Of a DNA stretch of 64,000 nt, positions 57,088 to 64,000 are shown in pieces (positions within the stretch are counted from its first letter, which is position 1; the number at the start of each line of letters is the position of its first letter). The position numbers were made by a program, and so were the translations under genes. Source of the stretch: DASZUK01 sp963745595 (lineage in GTDB: Bacteria; Actinomycetota; Acidimicrobiia; Acidimicrobiales; RAAP-2); contig CAVUYB010000011.1 of assembly GCA_963745595.1 (NCBI GenBank), forward strand, positions 123,393-187,392, read 5' to 3'. The notes under the pieces are model-generated. The model worked only from the letters and a program-made list of their open reading frames with translations, did not search any database and was not told the origin of the DNA.

Positions 57088-58990
57088 ATGCCACCCCCTG
57101 GGCGCGGCATGGGGATGGGTGGCGGCGGCTGGGCCGGGATGCGCTCGTTCCGCCAGGACCGGACGGTCCTCGACCACCGGATCAAGAAGGGGACGACGCG
57201 GCGGATGCTCCGGTTCGCCGTCCCGTACCGGCGCATCCTGACGATCTTCGTGCCGGTCGTCGTCCTCGACGCGGTCGTCGGCGCGGTCAACCCGCTGATC
57301 CTGCGCGACATCATCGACAAGGGCATCCTCGGCCACAACACCGGGCTCGTCATCGGCCTGGCGATCCTGGCGGCCGGCCTCGCCCTGGTCGGCGGGGTGC
57401 TCTCGCTCTACACACGGCGCATCTCCGCGGTCATCGGCGAGGGCCTCATCTTCGACATGCGGTCGAAGGTCTTCCGGCACATCCAGCGCATGCCGCTCGC
57501 CTTCTTCACGCGGACGCAGACCGGCGCCCTCGTCAGCCGGCTGAACAACGACGTCATCGGCGCCCAGCAGGCCTTCACGACACTGCTGTCGAACGTCGTC
57601 GGGAACCTCATCACCGTCGTGATCGTCCTCGTCGCCATGTTCTTCCTGAGCTGGCAGATCACCCTCGTCGCCCTGGTCCTGCTGCCCTGCTTCCTCATCC
57701 CGGCCCGGCTCGTCGGCCGGCGGCTGGGGGCGATGACCCGCGAGGCGTACAGCCTGAACGCCGAGATGAACATGGTCATGAACGAGCGGTTCAACGTCTC
57801 CGGGGCGATGCTCGTGAAGCTCTATGGCCGACCGGAGGCGGAGGCGGAGTTCTTCGACGACCGGGCCGCTCGGGTCCGGGACATCGGGATCAACCAGGCG
57901 CTGTACGCCCGGCTGTTCATGGTCGCCCTCACGACGACCGCCGCGCTGGCGACGGCGTTCGCCTACGCCTACGGCGGCGTCGCGGCGATCCACGGCGACC
58001 TGGCGATCGGGACGGTCGTCGCCCTGACGGCCTACCTGGCCCGGCTCTACGCGCCGCTTACCCAGCTCTCCAACCTGAACCTCGACGTCATGACGACGCT
58101 GGTGTCGTTCGAGCGGATCTTCGAGGTCCTCGACCTCGTCCCGATGATCGAGGAGGTGCCGGACGCCGTGGCCATCCCCCGCGGGCCGGCGACCATCGAG
58201 CTGGCGCACGTCGACTTCTCGTACCCGATCGCCGAGGACGTGTCACTGGCCTCGCTCGAGGCGGTCGCCACCCTGGAGTCCGTGCCCCGCCAAGAGGTGC
58301 TCCACGACGTCTCGTTCACCGTCGCGCCCGGGCAGATGGTCGCCCTCGTCGGACCGTCGGGAGCCGGAAAGACGACGATCTCCAGCCTCGTCCCGCGGCT
58401 CTACGACGTCAGCCGCGGGTCGCTGCGGATCAACGGCATCGACGTCCGCCAGGCGACGCTCGGTTCGCTGCGCGACTCGATCGGCGTCGTCAGCCAGGAC
58501 CCACACCTGTTCCACGACAGCCTCCGAGCCAACCTGCTGTACGCCCGGCCGGAGGCCACCGACGACGAGATCCTCGCCGCTCTTGAGCAGGCGCAGGTGC
58601 TACCGCTGGTGGCCTCTCTGCCCGGACGGGCTCGACACGGTCGTCGGCGAGCGCGGCTACCGGCTCTCCGGCGGTGAGAAGCAGCGGGTGGCCCTTGCCC
58701 GACTGATCCTCAAAGCCCCCGACGTCGTCGTCCTCGACGAGGCGACCGCCCACCTCGACTCCGAGTCGGAGGCCGCGGTGCAGCAGGCGCTCAAGATGAC
58801 GCTGACCGGCCGGACCTCGCTCGTCATCGCCCACCGCCTGTCGACCGTCCGTGAGGCCGACCAGCTCCTCGTCGTGGACGGCGGCCGCATCGTCGAGCGC
58901 GGCACGCACGCGGAGCTGCTGGCCGCCGACGGCCTCTACGCCGAGCTCTACCGGACGCAGTTCGCCGACCAGGACGAGGCCATCGGCTGA
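57088..58990 (+). CDS. ABC transporter, fused permease-ATPase exporter (frameshifted)
   Basis: About 634 residues. ATG at 57088. Six-helix permease (~45-340) with RMLRFAVPYRRILTIFVPVVVLDAV, MRSKVFRHIQRMPLAFFTRTQTGALVSRLNNDV, and an ATPase: Walker A ALVGPSGAGKTTISSLVPR, Q-loop VVSQDPHLFHDSLRANLL, signature YRLSGGEKQRVALARL, Walker B DVVVLDEATAHLDSESE, switch His AHRLSTV. One extra G near 58625 (SLP to DGLDTVVGERG) shifts the frame. Lipid- or drug-exporter class (MsbA-like half transporter, works as a dimer). Divergent from the small membrane-protein operon. Confidence 0.9.
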
Positions 58991-59032
58991 CCGGCGCGCC
59001 CGTGGCGTCGCTTGGACGAACCGACCGCCCGA

Positions 59033-59488
59033 CTAACGGCCGCGGGCACGACCGAGCGCCTGAATGCTCGACACGTAGTCCCCGGGCAAGCCGTGCTCGA
59101 TCGCCCCGGCCTCGAGCTTCTCCAGATATCCCTCCCGCGGTGCACCGGGTGCGGCATGTTCGGCAATGTAGGCTTCCGCCGAAATCGATTGGCCGTTCTC
59201 GAGCAGTATCTTCGTGGTCACTCGGTGGTAACGTCCACGTCGTACGCCCTCTTTTTGATCGAGCGTCTCGATATCCTGTGGTGAGACTCCCCAGACAACT
59301 CCCCAGACGAAGCTGTCTTCCGACGGCACAATCGTTGCCACACCACGTTCGTTGATCAGGAGCTTATGATTCCAAAGAGTGCCGATATCGACGAACTCTG
59401 CACCAGGACACCGTTCGAGCATCTGTGCCCGCAGCATGTTCGATCCATAGGCGAAATATCGTAGGGAACCAGACTGATATGAGTGCAT
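59033..59488 (-). CDS. gamma-glutamylcyclotransferase-like (BtrG/AIG2) protein
   Basis: 151 residues, ATG at 59488 (MHSYQSGSLRYFAYGSNMLR). YFAYGSNM is the GGCT-fold substrate loop; the catalytic Glu is in TLDQKEGVRRGRYHR; GAPREGYLEKLEAGAIEHGLP matches the family C-terminus. Family members cyclise gamma-glutamyl amines to 5-oxoproline. Local GC content is visibly lower than around. The ATG lies inside the start of the opposite-strand gene at 59479 (10-nt head-to-head overlap), so one of the two starts might be wrong. Confidence 0.8.
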   Translation of the reverse strand: MHSYQSGSLRYFAYGSNMLRAQMLERCPGAEFVDIGTLWNHKLLINERGVATIVPSEDSFVWGVVWGVSPQDIETLDQKEGVRRGRYHRVTTKILLENGQSISAEAYIAEHAAPGAPREGYLEKLEAGAIEHGLPGDYVSSIQALGRARGR

Positions 59489-60018
59489 GGCTTCAAACGA
59501 CCCTAGGCGTTGTCCTCGGTTTCGCCGCATCGTACACCTTCTGGTGGTACCTAGGGACCCGTGTCGTCCCGAGGATCGACTTCTCGGACGATCTCCACAG
59601 CGCAGAAGAAGGTGGCGGATCACGATATTGGGTGGTCGTTTGCAACCAGAGCCGGCGTCGAGGCGTCCTCGAACCGAGGTTTCTCGCTACCTTTCGGGTC
59701 TTGCTGCCCGGGAAGGAGCTGGACAGTATTTGGGATGTGCCGGTCTCCAATACGAAGATACTTCGCCTGGCTCCGGGAGACGAGCGGCTACTATTTCTCG
59801 ATCCCGCTGGAATGAGCTCCTTCGTACACGAGCAGATCAGGCTCTACGGTCCCGACGACGTCGATGTCGACACCCTGTCGATCGAAGACCTCTTCGGTCT
59901 GGGAAGTGACGGGAGGCTGACGATAGAGGCCATCGGGTTCGACGAGAGGAGCTCGACGCGCAAGTACCTCCAGTCACGTGTCTATCGGGCCGACGACGTC
60001 GACCGTCAGAAACGCTGA
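59479..60018 (+). CDS. single-pass membrane protein with beta-rich domain, unknown function
   Basis: 179 residues from ATG 59479. One N-terminal helix (WLQTTLGVVLGFAASYTFWWYLG), then a likely cytoplasmic beta-rich domain (YWVVVCNQSRRRGVLEPRFLATFRVLLP, ILRLAPGDERLLFLDPAG, LTIEAIGFDERSSTRKYLQSRVY). No known family is recognised; the domain is of the size of an Ig-like or OB-type fold. Lower GC content and weak ribosome-binding site match its partner on the other strand; together they may be a recently acquired pair. Confidence 0.6.
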   Translation: MSAWLQTTLGVVLGFAASYTFWWYLGTRVVPRIDFSDDLHSAEEGGGSRYWVVVCNQSRRRGVLEPRFLATFRVLLPGKELDSIWDVPVSNTKILRLAPGDERLLFLDPAGMSSFVHEQIRLYGPDDVDVDTLSIEDLFGLGSDGRLTIEAIGFDERSSTRKYLQSRVYRADDVDRQKR

Positions 60019-60124
60019 GTCGACGGTCGAATCGCGCCGACACTCCAGGTGAGCTGACCTCGAGTACGGCGTTCGCTCGCTCGATCACCGTTTTGCGGCG
60101 GCCGCGGCGGGGAATGATGACCAG

Positions 60125-61260
60125 ATGCGTCTGTCGGAACGCGGTCGACGCACCGGCCTCTCGCGGGGCCGGTGCGTTCTCATCCTCGCCTTCGGAGCCT
60201 TGGCGGTCGGGGGCGCCACGGTCGTCGTCCCGGCCAGTAGTGCCGGAGCGGCCACCGTCGAGGTCCTTCCCGGCCAAACGCTGGGCCAGCTCGCCGACGC
60301 CTACGGCACGACGGTGGCGACACTGGCCGCCGTCAACGACATCGCCGACCCCAACCTGATCGTCGCCGGGACGTTCCTCGTCGTCCCGACCGGCACCGGG
60401 TCGAGCGGCACCGCCGCCAGCAATACGGGCTCGGGCAACGCCGCCTCTGGCAACGCCGCCTCTGGCGAAACCGGCTCCGACGACACCACAACCGCCACCT
60501 CCGCTGTGTCGTCGACGGCGGCGACGTCGGACGGGACGAGCGTGCTCGTCTCGGCCGGCGACAACCTTTCGTCGATCGCCGCCCGCTACGGGACGACGGT
60601 CGCCGCGCTGGCCCGAGGCCAACGGGATCAGCGACCCGAACCTCATCATCGCCGGGACCCGACTGGTCGTCCCGGTGGCCGGCGCGCCGACACCGTCCTC
60701 GGCCGCCGGCGCGGCGTCGACCGCGGCCACCTCGTCGACCGGCACCGCCGCCGCCGGCCACGCCGACGACCACGACGACGGCCGGAACGGGCGCAACCGC
60801 CGCGTCGTCGGTGACAAACGGCACGGCCGCCGGTGGGTTGCCCTCCGCGCTGGTCGACGACCCGACAAAGCTGGCGCTGCAGCCGATCTTCTCCTACTGG
60901 GCCGAGCAGTTCGGGCTGCCGTCCAGCCTGCTGGAGGCCATGTGCTGGTGGGAGTCCGGCTGGCAGAGCGGGGTGACGTCGGTGACCGGCGCCCAGGGCA
61001 TCGGCCAGCTCGAGCCGGCGACCGTGAGCGCGATGCAGTCGCAGATCGGCACATGGCACCTCGCGCCGTACACCGCGACGGACAACATCGAGATGGCCGC
61101 GGCCTACCTCCACGACCTCATGGTCGACACCGGCGGGACACCCGGCCTGGCGCTGGCGTCGTACTACCAGGGCCTGGCGTCGGTCGAGAAGATCGGCCTG
61201 CTCCCGTCCACCGAGCAGTACGTCAGCGGCATCGAGGCGTACACGACCGACTTCTCGTAG
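60125..61260 (+). CDS. secreted LysM and lytic transglycosylase (SLT) protein (frameshifted)
   Basis: About 378 residues, ATG at 60125. Signal helix CVLILAFGALAVGGATVVVPASSAGA, first LysM (VEVLPGQTLGQLADAYGTTVATLAAVNDIADPNLIVAGTFLVVP), an Ala/Ser/Thr/Gly linker, a second LysM (VLVSAGDNLSSIAARYGTTVAALA then NGISDPNLIIAGTRLVVP after an indel near 60617), another linker with an indel near 60760, then SLT: LPSSLLEAMCWWESGWQ (catalytic Glu), GAQGIGQLEPATVSAM, ATDNIEMAAAYLHDLM, ALASYYQG. Binds and cleaves peptidoglycan outside the cell, as in resuscitation or wall-remodelling enzymes. Intergenic gap upstream is 106 bp. Confidence 0.82.
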
Positions 61261-61322
61261 TCGTCCTTGGCCGGGGCGACCGCGGCGACCCCGGCGACCG
61301 AGTCCGACCGACGGCGGCCGGT

Positions 61323-62021
61323 TCAGGTGCAGCCGAAGTGGGCGCTCTGGTTGGCCATGGCGGCGCGGACGGCGCGGAGCCCGGGCGCCGGCGGCAGGGG
61401 GCCGGCCGCCGCGCCGTCGTGGAGGCTGTCGAGGAAGTAGGCGACCATCCGCCGCCAGGCGGTCGGCGCGCCGTTGGCCGTCCGGTGGATGAGGCCGGCG
61501 TTGGCCATCAGCAGGATGCCGAGATCCTCGGGCTCGAAGTCCGGACGGAGATCGCCGCTCTCGCGGGCCCGGGCGACGATGCGGGCCATCCCCTCCTGGG
61601 TCCGTCGGCGAGTCTTCTCCAGCTCCGGCGCGCCGGGGATCGACATCGTCAACAGGTCGGCCATGCCGCGGTCCTTGGCCTGCAGCTCGCACAGGAAGAG
61701 GAGGTGGCTGGCGAACGCGTCCCACGGGTCGGGGTTGGCGAGCGCTTGCTCGGCCGCGACGACGACGTCCTGCAGGGCGCTCGTGAACACCGCGGCGATC
61801 AGGTCGCAGCGGGTCGGGAAGTGCCGGTAGAGGGTGGCGTTGCCGATGCCGGCCTGCCGGGCGATGTCGTCGAGCGGGGCGTTCAGCCCACGCTGGCCGA
61901 AGACCGACCGGGCGGCGTCGATCAGGGCGTCACGGTTGCGGACGGCGTCGGAGCGCAGCGCCACCGTCGCCCGCTCCGGCTTCGTCGATCCCCTTCCGGG
62001 TCGGCCCCCTGCCGGCGTCAC
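61323..62021 (-). CDS. TetR-family transcriptional regulator
   Basis: Intact, up to 232 residues. The DNA-binding domain is RNRDALIDAARSVFGQRGLNAPLDDIARQAGIGNATLYRHFPTR (helix-turn-helix GIGNATLYRHF), followed by a TetR_C-like helical ligand domain. GTG at 62021 gives a basic, disordered leader (~25 residues); the domain could start at the in-frame GTG near 61965. It is divergent from the MFS transporter gene with a 30-bp inverted repeat between them and probably represses that gene and itself in response to a transported compound. Confidence 0.88.
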   Translation of the reverse strand: MTPAGGRPGRGSTKPERATVALRSDAVRNRDALIDAARSVFGQRGLNAPLDDIARQAGIGNATLYRHFPTRCDLIAAVFTSALQDVVVAAEQALANPDPWDAFASHLLFLCELQAKDRGMADLLTMSIPGAPELEKTRRRTQEGMARIVARARESGDLRPDFEPEDLGILLMANAGLIHRTANGAPTAWRRMVAYFLDSLHDGAAAGPLPPAPGLRAVRAAMANQSAHFGCT

Positions 62022-62077
62022 CGGGCCAGCGTAGATCGAAACGGGGACCGTTCCACGCCTTGTGTTAATCTGCCCGG

Positions 62078-62107
62078 GGTCAACCGGGGAGATATCCCCG
62101 GTTGACC
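62078..62107. promoter_or_regulatory. 30-bp inverted repeat between TetR and MFS genes, likely operator
   Basis: GGTCAACCGGGGA (62078-62090) and its exact reverse complement (62095-62107) surround GATA: 13-bp perfect arms. It lies 57 bp from the TetR start and 31 bp upstream of the MFS GTG. Length, position and divergent layout are what is expected of a TetR operator controlling the adjacent transporter. Confidence 0.7.
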
Positions 62108-62137
62108 GGCGGGACGAGAGAAGGATCGGGCACGGAC

Positions 62138-63932
62138 GTGCCAGCGACGATCGACAACGGGACGATCGACAGCCCGGGGACGCGCCGCGACCGGTACAAG
62201 TGGACCGTCCTGTTCAACGCCACGCTCGGCGTCCTGATGGTGACGATCAACCAGTCGATCCTGCTCATCTCCCTGCCGGACATCTTCCGGGGCATCGGTC
62301 TCCAGCCGCTGGCCCCCGGCAACACGTCGTACTTCCTGTGGATCCTGATGGGCTACCTGCTCGTCACCGCGGTGCTGGTCGTCAGCCTCGGCCGGGTCGG
62401 CGACATGTACGGCCGCGTCCGCATCTACAACCTCGGCTTCGCCATCTTCACGGTCTTCTCGATCCTCCTGTCGGTGACGTGGCTGCACGGCAGCAGCCGG
62501 CGCGCTGTGGATCATCCTGATGCGGGTCTTCCAGGGCGTCGGCGGCGCCTGTGTGATCGCCAACTCGTCGGCCCTCATCACCGACGCCTTCCCGGAGGCC
62601 GAGCGGGGCCGGGCGATGGGCATCTACGGCATCTCGACGGTCGTCGGCGCGTTCATCGGGCTCATCCTCGGCGGCCTGCTGGGCCCGATCGAGTGGCACC
62701 TCGTCTTCTTGGTCTCCGTCCCGTTCGGCGTGCTCGGGACGGTGTGGGCGTACATGAAGCTCCACGACAGCGGTGCCCGGGTGCGGACGTCGATCGACTG
62801 GCTCGGCAACGTGACGTTCGCGGTGGGCTTGATCGCGCTCCTGACCGGGATCGTCTACGGCATCCAGCCGTACGGCGGGCACACGATGGGCTGGACGAGC
62901 CCGTTCGTGCTGACGATGGTCTTCGGCGGCGTGGCCTGCCTGGTGGCCTTCGTCGTCATCGAGTTGGTCGTGCCGAACCCGATGTTCCAGCTCCATCTCT
63001 TCCGGGTGCGGGCCTACACGTGCGGGGTGTCGGCCTCCTTCCTGGCGGCCATCGGCCGGGGCGGGCTGCAGTTCATGCTGATCATCTGGCTGCAGGGCAT
63101 CTGGCTGCCCCAGCACGGCTACGACTTCACCCAGACCCCGCTGTGGGCGGGGATCTACATGATCCCGTTGACGATCGGCTTCTTCCTCGTCGGGCCGGTC
63201 GCCGGCATCCTGGCCGACCGGTTCGGGGCCCGGGGGATCGCCACCATCGGGCTCGCCGGCTCGGGTACCTGCTACCTGCTGCTCAACCTGCTGCCGATGA
63301 ACTTCGAGTACCTGCCGTTCGCCCTGATCCTGCTGGCCTTCTCGGCCTTCGCCGGGCTCTTCTTCTCGCCGAACCAGATGGCCGTGATGAACAGCCTCCC
63401 GCCCGACCAGCGCGGCGCCGGGGGCGGGATGAACGCCACGTTCATGAACTCGGCGTCGGTGCTGTCGATCGGCGTCTTCTTCTCGATCATCACGCTCGGC
63501 CTGGCGTCGTCGCTGCCGGGCCACCTCTACCACGGGCTCGTCGCCGAGGGCATGCCGTCGGGGGCCACGTCGAACGTCGCCCACCTCCCGCCGATCGGCT
63601 CACTGTTCGCGGCGTTCCTCGGCTACAACCCGATCCAGACCCTCGTCCCCCACCACGTCCTCGCCAGCCTCGGGCCCGCCCGGGCCAGCTACCTGACCGG
63701 GCGGAGCTTCTTCCCCACGCTGATCGCGCCGGCCTTCGCCGACGGCCTCCACCTGGCGTTCGACTTCGCCGCCGCGACGACGTTCCTCGGCATGATCGCC
63801 TCCGCGCTCCGCGGCGGCAAGGTGCCGACCCGAACCCGGCCGCTCGGCGAGGAGGTCGGCGTCGGCCTGCTCGAGATGGGCGAGCTGGCGTCGTCGGAGA
63901 TCGGCGCCGGCGTGATGGTCGACGAGAGCTGA
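62138..63932 (+). CDS. MFS drug-resistance transporter, DHA2 (EmrB/QacA) family (frameshifted)
   Basis: About 598 residues, ~14 helices. GTG at 62138; AAGGA lies 13 nt upstream. Motif A is GRVGDMYGRVRIYNLG and motif C-like GLILGGLLG follows; NQSILLISLPDIFRG and GPVAGILADRFGARG belong to the family. One extra base near 62510 (corrected LHGSSRALWIILMRVFQGVGGAC) splits it. Probably a proton-driven drug or metabolite exporter under control of the divergent TetR. A long hydrophilic tail ends VGLLEMGELASSEIGAGV. Confidence 0.87.
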
Positions 63933-63948
63933 ACGTCCGGCCGGCCCA

Positions 63949-63977
63949 TTGACAGCCTCCTCCCCGACTTATATCAT
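63949..63977 (+). promoter_or_regulatory. strong sigma70-type promoter at window edge
   Basis: TTGACA (63949-63954) and TATCAT (63972-63977) are separated by exactly 17 bp, close to consensus and AT-rich against GC-rich surroundings. It faces out of the window, so the gene it serves is beyond 64000. The following CTTGATTTAG may form an operator together with ATCATTCG (ATCA and TGAT half-sites). Confidence 0.7.
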
Positions 63978-64000
63978 TCGCTTGATTTAGTCGGTTCTGA

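Noticed and set aside
1..64000. tRNA, rRNA, insertion sequences, integrases or prophage genes
   Set aside because: The intergenic gaps are short (at most about 270 bp). I saw no T-loop GGTTCGA-type sequence, no transposase or integrase motifs and no terminal inverted repeats.

Overview
The window is very GC-rich, densely coded DNA from an actinobacterium. Three things point to this: a mycothiol ligase (MshC), a PgsA/acyltransferase/PimA phosphatidylinositol-mannoside cluster, and a long block that follows the mycobacterial order relA-secFD-ruvBAC-yebC-pdxTS-pimA-pgsA-thrS. Two secreted peptidases end in 42-residue GYWEVASDGGIFAFG-type repeats, which I associate with Acidimicrobiia, so an acidimicrobial or related uncultured lineage is my best guess (inference).

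Layout. 1-9.7 kb: acyl-CoA catabolism. A NIPSNAP-like protein, a CaiB/BaiF CoA-transferase and a SnoaL-like protein run leftward; an HMG-CoA-synthase-like/DUF35 fusion and a thiolase run rightward; an enoyl-CoA hydratase, acyl-CoA dehydrogenase and acyl-CoA ligase run leftward next to a divergent GntR regulator. A perfect 19-bp palindrome lies between the first two groups. 9.7-23 kb (leftward): secreted S53 peptidase, rarA, aspS, hisS, relA, secF, secD, yajC, mostly joined by 4-nt ATGA/GTGA overlaps. 23-31.8 kb: orphan response regulator (rightward), then leftward ruvB-ruvA-ruvC, a polytopic membrane protein, yebC, pdxT, pdxS and an M48 peptidase. 31.9-41.2 kb: pimA, acyltransferase, pgsA (leftward), EF-G2 and a glycosyltransferase (rightward), HIT protein and thrS (leftward). 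41.4-51.5 kb: Mug-type DNA glycosylase, coiled-coil membrane protein, mshC, F420:NADPH oxidoreductase, a Tat-type DUF6605 protein, YdcF-like protein, FabI, SnoaL-like protein, MmpL transporter and HAD phosphatase. 51.5-64 kb: a second S53 peptidase with the same repeats, RibD-C reductase, membrane proteins, a 47-codon gene too short for ordinary gene calling, an ABC exporter, a head-to-head overlapping gene pair, a LysM/transglycosylase, and a TetR/MFS divergent pair with a 13-bp-arm inverted repeat.

Quality warning. At least two dozen conserved genes, many essential (aspS, hisS, relA, secD, secF, thrS, pgsA), carry single-base frameshifts that can be repaired by eye. This pattern fits uncorrected long-read indels rather than pseudogenes. 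The 126-bp repeats of the S53 genes act as an internal ruler: three units are exactly 126 bp and two are 127 bp, and the latter hold the frameshifts. Coordinates of disrupted genes are given from inferred start to inferred true stop.

No tRNA, rRNA, CRISPR array, insertion sequence or prophage was seen, and no gene-free stretch exceeds about 300 bases. I did not find a clearly new multi-gene system. The most unusual items are the cysteine-less HMGCS-DUF35 fusion beside an intact thiolase, the paired repeat-tailed S53 peptidases, the small membrane-protein/47-aa operon and the overlapping divergent gene pair.
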